Positions 15,945-22,810 of a DNA stretch of 42,848 nt are shown piece after piece (the first letter of the stretch is position 1; every line of letters starts with the position of its first letter). A program made the translations under genes and the position numbers. This DNA is from Betaproteobacteria bacterium. Lineage in GTDB: Bacteria; Pseudomonadota; Gammaproteobacteria; Burkholderiales; Burkholderiaceae_A. The DNA lies in NCBI GenBank assembly GCA_018970545.1, contig JAGWWC010000009.1, positions 1-42,848 on the forward strand. Reading direction: 5' to 3'. The notes beneath the pieces are model-generated. The model was given only the letters and a program-made list of their open reading frames with translations, was not told where the DNA came from and made no database searches.

Positions 15945-17354
15945 TCAGTGGACTCCCTGGCATTTCTTTTTTTTCACAAGCGGGGCCATACACACCAGTG
16001 TGGCCACAAGCAGGATGAGCTCAATGATATACACAACGACATATCCCGTCGCGGCACCGGCGAATTCCCTGCCGAGAAAGGAGCTTACATCCCCCATCGC
16101 CACCACCAAATCCCGCACCACTCCCCCGATCGCCATGGCGAGTCCTGCCGCAGTCGCCTGCACGGCCCCCCAGGCCCCCAGAGCCAGGCCGACCTGCTCT
16201 TTTGGGGCGCTTTGCATGGTGGCCGTAAGCGTTCCATGGCCGAAAAGCCCCGCCCCGAGTCCGATCAGAAACGTGCCGGCGGTAAAGATCGGCGCGGACT
16301 GGGCGGGTGCCGCCGCAATCACTGCGAGAAACGCCGGTACGCCCACCAGTGCTCCTGCACCGGCCATTCGGTAGGGATCTGCACCGCGGCCCAAGACCCG
16401 AGAAGCAAACCAAAATCCAATCAAACTTCCGATGGCCAGTGTTGCAGTCAGCAGCGTCGTGGCGCTGACACTTAAGCCAAGAACTTCGCCGCCGTAGGGC
16501 TCAAGTAAAACATCCTCCATTGTGAACGCCATAGTGCCCAGGCCGACTACAGTAAGACGCCGAAGCGCTGCTGGTCCTTGTGTAAAAGTCCGCCACGAAT
16601 CCATAAACGACGGATCGGGAATCGCAGAACGCTTGCGATTACGATCTCTGGCCTCCTGCTTCCACATGGCGGTCACGTTCAGAATGATGGTCAGCACCGC
16701 TGCGCCCTGAATCACTTGAATGAGTCGGCCTGGACTGTAATCTTCAAGCAACGCACCAAAGGCCAAGGCGCTCACGACCATGCCCGCCAATAACGTGACA
16801 TACATGAGGCCCACCACCTTAGGCTGTGATTCCTGCGGAACCAGGTCAGTTGCAAGCGCAAGCCCAACAGTCTGCACCGTGTGCAGGCCTGCACCGACCA
16901 ACAAAAATGCGATGGCCGCGCCCAGATGCCCCACCCAGATCGGCGCATGCGCTGCCTGACCCGCACCAGCCAGGACCAAGAGCGCAAACGGCATCACAGC
17001 GAAACCACCGAACTGCAGCATCGTACCCATCCAGAGAAAAGGCACCCGACGCCAGCCGAGTTCGGAGCGATGAATATCCGATTTAAAGCCGATTAAAGCA
17101 CGCAGCGGCGCGAACACGATGGGCAACGCCACCATGATCGATACGATCGAGGCTGGCACCTTCAGTTCAACAATCATGACGCGATTTAAGGTTCCGATGA
17201 GCAGTACCAGCGCCATGCCCACCGAGATTTGAAACAGCGACAGCCTCAGCAGTCTTGATAGCGGCAAATCAGGAGTCGCCGCATCTGCAAAAGGAAGAAA
17301 CCTTGACCCCATAGAGGTCCAGGTCTGAACGAGCGATCGGCTAAAGCGATTCAC
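15945..17354 (-). CDS. pucC: light-harvesting complex assembly protein PucC (BCD-family MFS)
   Basis: 469 residues, about twelve membrane helices. The BCD (bacteriochlorophyll delivery) family of the major facilitator superfamily, recognised by LSLFQISVGMALVLLIGTLN, RALIGFKSDIHRS, GWRRVPFLWMGTMLQFGG, DVLLEPYGGEVLGLSV and LIGLGAGLFGHGTLTATM. PucC proteins are needed to assemble LH2. It lies downstream of pucA in the same direction, after a stem-loop that should lower its expression relative to the antenna genes. The start at 17354 is a GTG with no good ribosome site; Met15 (ATG) is an alternative. Confidence 0.93.
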   Translation of the reverse strand: MNRFSRSLVQTWTSMGSRFLPFADAATPDLPLSRLLRLSLFQISVGMALVLLIGTLNRVMIVELKVPASIVSIMVALPIVFAPLRALIGFKSDIHRSELGWRRVPFLWMGTMLQFGGFAVMPFALLVLAGAGQAAHAPIWVGHLGAAIAFLLVGAGLHTVQTVGLALATDLVPQESQPKVVGLMYVTLLAGMVVSALAFGALLEDYSPGRLIQVIQGAAVLTIILNVTAMWKQEARDRNRKRSAIPDPSFMDSWRTFTQGPAALRRLTVVGLGTMAFTMEDVLLEPYGGEVLGLSVSATTLLTATLAIGSLIGFWFASRVLGRGADPYRMAGAGALVGVPAFLAVIAAAPAQSAPIFTAGTFLIGLGAGLFGHGTLTATMQSAPKEQVGLALGAWGAVQATAAGLAMAIGGVVRDLVVAMGDVSSFLGREFAGAATGYVVVYIIELILLVATLVCMAPLVKKKKCQGVH

Positions 17355-17414
17355 GATTTGTGCATTTTAGGCAAGGGCTTCAAATACTGCTTCCATGACA
17401 GCGCATAACAAAAG

Positions 17415-17451
17415 AAAAGGGTCCCGAAGCCATGAACTCCGGAACCCTTTT
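17415..17451 (-). other. intercistronic stem-loop between pucA and pucC
   Basis: Arms AAAAGGGTCCCG (17415-17426) and CGGAACCCTTTT (17440-17451) pair with one mismatch and a 13-base loop. On the minus strand the sequence CTTTTGTTATG follows, so it may act as a partial terminator and as a 3' stabiliser of pucBA mRNA. Similar structures separate antenna genes from downstream genes in known puf and puc operons. Confidence 0.7.
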
Positions 17452-17477
17452 GTAGCGAAGCCGAGGGAGTGGCTGCG

Positions 17478-17660
17478 CTACTTCTTGACGGCCGGCTGCG
17501 CCGCCACCGTTTTTTGACCACCTTGCAGGAAGTCTTTTACCCATGTGGTGTTTGTCACGAGTGCGACATGGACTGCAAATGAGCCAATCGCAACAGCGGA
17601 CAGGAACAGGGGGATCCCAACCGACGGCTTGACCACGCACCAGATTTTTCCGTAAATCAT
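17478..17660 (-). CDS. pucA: LH2 antenna alpha subunit
   Basis: 60 residues, start at 17660 after AAGGAG (spacing seven). Starts MIYGKIWCVVKPSVGIP, the LH2 alpha signature with Met1 available as the B800 ligand. One membrane helix (about 12-35) carries His31, the B850 bacteriochlorophyll ligand. The end of the helix reads TTWVKDFLQGG, with Phe44 and Leu45 at the positions that are Tyr-Trp in B850 complexes. Phe-Leu is found in low-light B800-820 (LH3-type) complexes. A charged tail (KTVAAQPAVKK) follows. Twelve bases downstream of pucB. Confidence 0.95.
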   Translation of the reverse strand: MIYGKIWCVVKPSVGIPLFLSAVAIGSFAVHVALVTNTTWVKDFLQGGQKTVAAQPAVKK

Positions 17661-17672
17661 GATCCGCTCCTT

Positions 17673-17825
17673 TTAATGCAACCAGGGTGAATAGATATAA
17701 GCCAGCAGATGTGCGAGTACTGCGATCATCCCGAAAATCTGCGTACCCTGAATCAGATTGCGGTGAATCTCCTCTGATTCAGCTTCAGTAAGGCCTGTGG
17801 GCCATACTTTGTTTGGGTCTGCCAT
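17673..17825 (-). CDS. pucB: LH2 antenna beta subunit
   Basis: 50 residues; the ATG at 17825 is preceded by AAAGGAG, spacing seven. The frame stays open upstream but has no better start. Cytoplasmic N-terminus with TEAESEEIH (His21), one membrane helix (about 27-46) with the bacteriochlorophyll ligand His39 in VLAHLLAY, and the LH2 ending SPWLH. The position of the Arg that contacts B800 in Rps. acidophila LH2 (GTRVF) is Gln29 here (GTQIF). First gene of the operon. Confidence 0.95.
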   Translation of the reverse strand: MADPNKVWPTGLTEAESEEIHRNLIQGTQIFGMIAVLAHLLAYIYSPWLH

Positions 17826-17937
17826 AGCATTTCTCCTTTGAAAGACCTCTTCTTCGTGCTGAACCCGCACGGGGGCTGTCATGACAACGACGGCCGGAGA
17901 ATCCAACGCCGTCAAACCCGCGATGGGTCTGGATGTC

Positions 17938-17965
17938 ATTTTACGCTGACACATTTAAATGTCAA
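17938..17965 (-). promoter_or_regulatory. sigma70-like promoter of the puc operon
   Basis: On the minus strand a perfect -35 box TTGACA (17960-17965), a 16-base spacer and a -10 box TAAAAT (17938-17943). The transcript should start near 17930, leaving a leader of about 105 bases before pucB. The spacer includes the palindrome ACATTTAAATGT (17951-17962). Confidence 0.7.
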
Positions 17966-17977
17966 AGAAAACTGACA
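17960..17977. promoter_or_regulatory. PpsR/CrtJ-type operator overlapping the puc -35 box
   Basis: TGT-N12-ACA at 17960-17977, an exact match to the binding motif of PpsR/CrtJ, the aerobic repressor of photosynthesis genes in purple bacteria. It covers the -35 hexamer, where binding would block RNA polymerase. Only one perfect copy was found in the intergenic region. A repressor gene is not in this window. Confidence 0.62.
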
Positions 17978-18014
17978 GTCTGTTTAGGACAGGCACTTCC
18001 CCTTCTGATTTGCA

Positions 18015-18036
18015 AACGCGAATGATTCGCATTAAT
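18015..18036. promoter_or_regulatory. Fur-box-like site upstream of the iron-binding protein gene
   Basis: GCGAATGATTCGCATTAAT at 18018-18036 matches 12 of 19 bases of the Fur consensus, including the core AATGAT and CATTA. It contains the inverted repeat GCGAA-TGA-TTCGC. It lies about 80-100 bases before the iron-binding protein ATG and about 50 bases upstream of the divergent puc -35 box. Confidence 0.5.
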
Positions 18037-18117
18037 ATTGTTTCATTCTGTACTCTGTAATCGCAGTGGCAGGTCCGCCCTGCGGTGCCGGCCCCTAAAA
18101 AGCGAAGGAGAAACGAA

Positions 18118-19179
18118 ATGACAGTCAGTCTCGATCTTGGCCGGCGTGTCCTGGGCGGCGCCATGATGGCGACCTTGCTCACGCTCTTGTGGCTACAAAG
18201 CCCCGCGGTCCGGGCCCAACAGAAAGAGCGCGCAGTCAATCTCTACTCCTCGCGACACTACTCGAGTGACCAGGAGCTTTACGACAGCTTTACCCGCCAG
18301 ACAGGAATCAAGGTCAATCAGATTCAGGCAGGCGATGAGGCGCTGCTTGAACGACTCAAAAGTGAGGGCAAGGCCTCGCCCGCCGATGTCATTCTTCTGG
18401 CCGATGCCGCCCGGCTCTGGAAGGCACAAAACGAAGGGCTGCTTCAGCCTGCCAACTCCGCGCTCCTGAGAACCGCGATACCCCAAGAATTTCAAGCCGA
18501 CCAGCTCTGGTTCGGGCTCACCACTCGGGCCCGCCTGATCGTCTTTGACTCCGCAAAACTAAAGGCCGAACAGGTCCAGCGCTACGAGGATCTCGCAAAC
18601 CCTGTATTAAAGGGCAAGGTCTGCACGCGGTCTGGCACTCACCCTTACATGCTTTCACTGCTTGCCTCCATCATTGCCCACCAGGGCGAACAAAAGGCAG
18701 AAGCCTGGGCGAAAGGTGTTGTGGCCAACCTGGCGCGCACCCCCCGAGGTGGTGATACCGACCAGATCAAAGGCGTGATCTCTGGTGAATGCACCGTCGC
18801 ACTCACCAATTCCTACTATTTGGTTCGACTTTTGAAATCTCCAAAGGCGGAGGAACGTGAGTCGGCAGCCCGGCTGGGTGTTGTCTGGCCCAATCAGATG
18901 AACTCAGGCACCCACATCAACATCAGCGGGGGTGGCATTGCCCGATATGCGCCTCACCCTGAGGAGGCCAGGCGATTTCTGGAATTCCTTGCCTCACCGG
19001 CTGCCCAGGCCCAGCTGGCCAATTCCAATAACGAGTGGCCTGTTGTCCGCAATGTGCCAATCAGTAACCCTGAGTTAACCCGGTTGGGCCAATTTAAGGC
19101 AGAAAAGCTCTCGGTCTCGGACTTTGGAAAGCACCAGCCTGCAGCAGCGCGCATCATCGATCGGGCAGGTTGGCGTTAG
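18118..19179 (+). CDS. iron(III) ABC transporter periplasmic binding protein (FutA/FbpA-like)
   Basis: 353 residues from the ATG at 18118, which follows AAGGAG by seven bases. Signal peptide to about residue 36 (SPAVRAQQ). The mature protein has the FbpA/FutA pattern: VNLYSSRHYSSDQELYDSF, SPADVILLADAARLW, GLTTRARLIVFD, the Tyr pair in ALTNSYYLVRLL that binds iron in family members, and NISGGGIARYAPHPEEARRF. No permease or ATPase gene is adjacent, so it is an orphan binding protein here. Divergent from the puc operon. Confidence 0.9.
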   Translation: MTVSLDLGRRVLGGAMMATLLTLLWLQSPAVRAQQKERAVNLYSSRHYSSDQELYDSFTRQTGIKVNQIQAGDEALLERLKSEGKASPADVILLADAARLWKAQNEGLLQPANSALLRTAIPQEFQADQLWFGLTTRARLIVFDSAKLKAEQVQRYEDLANPVLKGKVCTRSGTHPYMLSLLASIIAHQGEQKAEAWAKGVVANLARTPRGGDTDQIKGVISGECTVALTNSYYLVRLLKSPKAEERESAARLGVVWPNQMNSGTHINISGGGIARYAPHPEEARRFLEFLASPAAQAQLANSNNEWPVVRNVPISNPELTRLGQFKAEKLSVSDFGKHQPAAARIIDRAGWR

Positions 19180-19198
19180 CCGGAGGCCTGTCTCGGCT

Positions 19199-19232
19199 GC
19201 CTGACTCTCAGGCCGTCAGTCTAGGCTTTTTT
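19199..19232 (+). terminator. intrinsic terminator after the iron-binding protein gene
   Basis: GCCTGAC (from 19199) can pair with GTC(T)AGGC (ending 19226) around an internal loop, followed by six T residues (19227-19232). A shorter alternative hairpin GCCTGA-CTC-TCAGGC lies in the same stretch. It is 19 bases after the stop codon. Confidence 0.55.
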
Positions 19233-19310
19233 CAGTATTGACCCTTGTCCCCCGAGTGCGGCAGGGGTACTCTTCGGGGGGGCTTAGACCAACCGCCGAT
19301 CCAGCACACC

Positions 19311-20384
19311 ATGACCAACGTCCAACTCTCCGAAGCTGACATCGCAGCGATCAGTGGGCTGTTGAAATCTGCCCGAGAAAGCCGGGGGGATAACTTGGCC
19401 GAGGCGGCCTTTAAGATCGCACTCTCACCCTCACAACTTCGTGCAATTGAGGCGGGAGACCTGCGGCCGTTTTACAGCACCGGCTACTATTTGCAAGCAG
19501 TAGAGCGCTACGCCAGTTACTTGGGCATTGCGCTGCCCGCTCGAGAGCCGCCCGTCGCAGAGGTCCCTGCCGTAGAGGTCCCTGCCGTAGAGGTCCCAGA
19601 GATAATCGCGCAAGAAGCGACAAGATCGGAGGCTGTACCCTCTGATGCCGTAACCGCTGATGCACCACCAGCAGCAGAGGCGTCATCAATGACATCCACA
19701 GCGGTTGCACCAGAATCACAAACAACGGAAATCTCCGAGCCGCCCAGTGAACGTGAATCCAAAACATTTCCGTGGGGTTGGGTCGCCTTTGCCATTGCCG
19801 GACTGATTACGATTGGTGTGCTCAAAGAAAGCCTTGAGCCGGCTGCAGTTCCGGCGCCAATGGCGAACGAATCTGCCACTGGCAGTGCGGCCTCGAGTGA
19901 AAATAAATCAACCGATTCCGCAACTACGCCCGGCAACGGAACATCCACGCCATCGAACAGCGCATCGGCTGTATCAACCAACACATCGGCACCATCAGCA
20001 ACGGCAACCCCATCATCAACAACGATCCCGCAGGCCCCCACAAGCCCTGCCCCAAAAGCCGCAGCACAAACGCCATTGACGACAACAGGCACAAGCAGTG
20101 CCGCATCCGCTGTGGCCAATACAGCTGCCGCCTCCGACGGCGTGCTGGAGGTACAAGTGTCCACCTGGGTGCAAATTGTTAAAAACAACGGCGAAAAAAC
20201 CAATATCAAATTAGAGCCCGGGCAGCGCATCGAATTTCCCTCGAGCGCTACCGCAGCGGTGGTCTTTGGCCAGCCCGACAAGGCCCGAATGACCATCAAG
20301 GGAAAGCCCGTCAATCTATCGCCGTTCATCACTCAGGATTCCCCGCCAAGGGGGCTGGTCATCATCAGTCAAATTCGAGAGTGA
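19311..20384 (+). CDS. RodZ-like HTH membrane protein
   Basis: 357 residues from the ATG at 19311. N-terminal XRE-type helix-turn-helix (about 10-75: LLKSARESRGDNLAEAAFKI, LSPSQLRAIEAGD), a linker with three tandem EVPAV units coded by 15-base repeats (19560-19600), a single membrane helix (about 154-171, WGWVAFAIAGLITIGVL), a long Ser/Thr/Ala-rich periplasmic linker, and a C-terminal DUF4115-like domain (VSTWVQIV, GQRIEF, FGQPDKARMTIKGKPVNLSP). This is the RodZ layout; RodZ anchors MreB for rod shape. It is not beside ispG, its usual partner, so a divergent paralogue is possible. Confidence 0.75.
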   Translation: MTNVQLSEADIAAISGLLKSARESRGDNLAEAAFKIALSPSQLRAIEAGDLRPFYSTGYYLQAVERYASYLGIALPAREPPVAEVPAVEVPAVEVPEIIAQEATRSEAVPSDAVTADAPPAAEASSMTSTAVAPESQTTEISEPPSERESKTFPWGWVAFAIAGLITIGVLKESLEPAAVPAPMANESATGSAASSENKSTDSATTPGNGTSTPSNSASAVSTNTSAPSATATPSSTTIPQAPTSPAPKAAAQTPLTTTGTSSAASAVANTAAASDGVLEVQVSTWVQIVKNNGEKTNIKLEPGQRIEFPSSATAAVVFGQPDKARMTIKGKPVNLSPFITQDSPPRGLVIISQIRE

Positions 20385-20388
20385 TGGG

Positions 20389-20847
20389 ATGATCACGACA
20401 CGATGCTGGACGGCCCGGCTGATGCGTGCACTCTGGCCGCTTGCACTGCTTGGATCCACCGCTGTATCAGCGAATCCCCCGCGCCCTTTCATCGCCCAGA
20501 CAGTCGAACAGCGGGAGCGTTTCTGCATCGAAGAGCAACGCTTTAGCGAGCCCTGGATTCATTGGGCAAGCGCCAACCGGGCGCTCTGCGCGAGCCAATC
20601 GCAATCAGCTGCCGAAATTACTGCCTGCTTACAGACAGTCCGTCAACAACTCGATGCGCTTCACCTCGAGCATCGCGCGATTTACCTCAGCCAGATGCGA
20701 TCGCTGCAGCCTGACCATCCTGTCATGCAGGGCATTCTCAATCGTCTGCACGGCCACAAGCAGGTGGCCTCGCTGGCGCTGGAGGCCGATTTAAAGCCCG
20801 CCGAGCTCGCTGCATTGAGCAGAGAAAACTGCCTGCGGCAACGCTAA
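20389..20847 (+). CDS. secreted protein of unknown function
   Basis: 152 residues with a signal peptide (about 1-28, LLGSTAVSANPP). The mature protein has four Cys (RFCIEEQ, RALCASQ, ITACLQT, RENCLRQR) that could form two disulfides, and is otherwise helical. No family is recognised. It starts four bases after the RodZ-like gene and is followed after 15 bases by the zinc-ribbon membrane protein, so the three may be co-transcribed with pgi. Confidence 0.7.
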   Translation: MITTRCWTARLMRALWPLALLGSTAVSANPPRPFIAQTVEQRERFCIEEQRFSEPWIHWASANRALCASQSQSAAEITACLQTVRQQLDALHLEHRAIYLSQMRSLQPDHPVMQGILNRLHGHKQVASLALEADLKPAELAALSRENCLRQR

Positions 20848-20862
20848 AGCGGGAGCGCAGAG

Positions 20863-21303
20863 ATGGCCCGAAGCGAGCCACGCGAAACGCTGGCCGATCA
20901 AATCAATTCGAATGGCTTTCGCCGCTGGCACGAGTACGAGTTGACGCGAAGTTTTGGCTATCTGGGGGTTGGCATGATCGGTCTCGTCGCCGGGCTCGCG
21001 CTGACCGATGGCGTGATGGAAATTCAAAACCTTCCGGATCGACTCTTTCGGATTGCGCTCAGCTTCGCAGCCCTGTGTTTCACGGGATGGTCTTGGCTGA
21101 AGTTTATTTTGATTCTGATTGTTGCGGAGAGCGTTAGCCGTCAGGCCATCTGCAATCACTGCCATCGCTATGGCCGCATTGAGATCATGGATGAGCGTTC
21201 TAGCGAAGATCTCAGCACCAAGGTGCTGACCTGCCGCTGTCAAAAATGCAGCCATATCTGGAAGATGCACTACACCCTACAATGGCGCGATGCACGCATC
21301 TGA
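20863..21303 (+). CDS. membrane protein with C-terminal zinc ribbon
   Basis: 146 residues. Two membrane helices (about 33-50 and 64-90) and a C-terminal cytoplasmic module with CNHC (97-100) and CRCQKC (124-129), spacing that suits a zinc ribbon. The last 14 bases overlap the start of pgi in another frame. No family name is recognised. The zinc ribbon could bind protein or nucleic acid at the membrane; the function is unknown. Confidence 0.75.
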   Translation: MARSEPRETLADQINSNGFRRWHEYELTRSFGYLGVGMIGLVAGLALTDGVMEIQNLPDRLFRIALSFAALCFTGWSWLKFILILIVAESVSRQAICNHCHRYGRIEIMDERSSEDLSTKVLTCRCQKCSHIWKMHYTLQWRDARI

Positions 21304-22810
21304 TCTCTGGATTAAAGGGGCACACCTTCGGTTAAGCCGCCAACGTCAGTGGCAGGCGCCCGGGCATGACCCAGCGGCAGAACTGCTGAAGCAGCCTGAA
21401 CTTCGCGCCTCGCTTTCGCAATTTCGTACAGATTTTTTTGGCGCCAAGAAAATCAATCGCTCTGAGGGTCGGGCGGCAGGCCACTGGGCACTGCGTATCG
21501 CGGGCCTGACATCTCCACCCCCAAGTCTGCCCGGTCAGTTTGCGCCAAATGGCCAGGATCTCATGCCGAAAATATCGGCTGAGCATCAACGGACGCGTCA
21601 TCTCGCCGAATCGATCCGGGTGGGCTCCTCCCAGACCTCCAGTGGCCGACCGTGCACGGACATCATTCACCTCGGTATTGGCGGAAGCGATACCGGTCCC
21701 CACTTATTGATTGACGCCCTCGGACCCATTACCCCCAGGCCAACCATACAGGCCCACTTTGTGCCAAATATTGATGGCCATGCGCTTGCGAACTGCCTCG
21801 CCCGTCTTGATCCTACCCGTACGCTTATTGTCTTGGCGAGTAAATCGTTCGAAACACTTGAGACCCTGACCAATGCGGAGATCTGTCAAACCTGGATGGC
21901 CAGTGCGGGCATCGCACAGCCGAAAGAAAATTTCTTCGCGGTCACGGCTTATCCCGACAAAGCAATCGCATGGGGAATCGCTGCCGAGCGCATTCTCTGG
22001 TTTGACGAAAGTGTTGGCGGCCGCTACTCAATCTGGGGCCCGGTATCGATTACGGCGCGCGCCGTATTGGGCAACGCCGCAGTTGATGATTTTCTAAAGG
22101 GCGGTGTGGCGATGGATGTCCATTTCGCCCAAGCGCACGATGAACAGAATCTGCCGATTCTGCTCGCACTTACCGATGCCCACAACCTGCATCAGCGGGG
22201 GATTACAAGTCTGATGGTCTCGGCGTATGACAGCCGACTGCACCTACTGCTGCCTTATCTAAATCAGCTCTGGATGGAATCCCTGGGAAAGGGGGTTGAT
22301 CAGGCCGGCCAGACACTGCGGGCGCCGGCGGTCCCCATTCTTTGGGGCGATGTGGGAACAAATGCTCAGCATTCTTTTTTTCAGCTGCTGCACCAGGCGG
22401 CGATTCCAGTCGCCATCGACTTAATCGGAGTCCAAACCCCGGATCACTCATTCACTGAGAGCCACCGGGCCCTTCTGGCCAATCTCATCGCTCAGGCCCA
22501 GGCCCTCGCTGCCGGCAGGCCAGATCCCGATCCGCAAAAGAGCTGCCCAGGGGGCCATCCCGTTAATCTATTGATGCTCGAGCGCTGCAATGGGGAAGCC
22601 CTAGGCGCCTTGATTGCGCTCTGGGAGTATCGGGTAATGTGCCTTGCCGCCATTCAGCACATCAATCCATTTGATCAGTGGGGTGTTGTGTTCGGAAAAT
22701 CCATTGCTCAGGCCGCCACTGCGGCGCTCAGCAGTGTGCCGGGGGTGGCTACAAACTCAGCATCCCTTGACGCAATCAGCCAGGCAATTATTGAATCTTT
22801 AAAACGATAA
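21290..22810 (+). CDS. pgi: glucose-6-phosphate isomerase
   Basis: 506 residues. Interconverts glucose-6-phosphate and fructose-6-phosphate. Seen: IHLGIGGSDTGPHLLIDAL (sugar-phosphate loop), VLASKSFETLETLTNA, WGIAAERILWFDESVGGRYSIWG (with the GGRYS signature), HQRGITSLMVSAYDSRLHLL, GTNAQHSFFQLLHQ (catalytic His) and NPFDQWGVVFGK with the catalytic Lys. Somewhat shorter than E. coli Pgi (549). The ATG at 21290 overlaps the upstream gene by 14 bases. Confidence 0.95.
   Translation: MHASDLWIKGAHLRLSRQRQWQAPGHDPAAELLKQPELRASLSQFRTDFFGAKKINRSEGRAAGHWALRIAGLTSPPPSLPGQFAPNGQDLMPKISAEHQRTRHLAESIRVGSSQTSSGRPCTDIIHLGIGGSDTGPHLLIDALGPITPRPTIQAHFVPNIDGHALANCLARLDPTRTLIVLASKSFETLETLTNAEICQTWMASAGIAQPKENFFAVTAYPDKAIAWGIAAERILWFDESVGGRYSIWGPVSITARAVLGNAAVDDFLKGGVAMDVHFAQAHDEQNLPILLALTDAHNLHQRGITSLMVSAYDSRLHLLLPYLNQLWMESLGKGVDQAGQTLRAPAVPILWGDVGTNAQHSFFQLLHQAAIPVAIDLIGVQTPDHSFTESHRALLANLIAQAQALAAGRPDPDPQKSCPGGHPVNLLMLERCNGEALGALIALWEYRVMCLAAIQHINPFDQWGVVFGKSIAQAATAALSSVPGVATNSASLDAISQAIIESLKR

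Noticed and set aside
17877-17886. Palindrome TGTCATGACA in the puc leader as an operator.
   Set aside because: A ten-base palindrome can occur by chance, it lies downstream of the promoter, and it does not match the PpsR spacing.
17978-18080. Second PpsR motif upstream of the puc promoter.
   Set aside because: Several TGT and ACA triplets were checked, but none has the 12-base spacing.
19557-19602. Short direct repeats as a CRISPR-like array.
   Set aside because: Units are contiguous, in frame and coding; there are no spacers.
19517-20332. A 271-codon frame antisense to the RodZ-like gene.
   Set aside because: Its length results from the Ser/Thr/Ala-rich linker read backwards, giving a Val/Asp/Ala low-complexity product.
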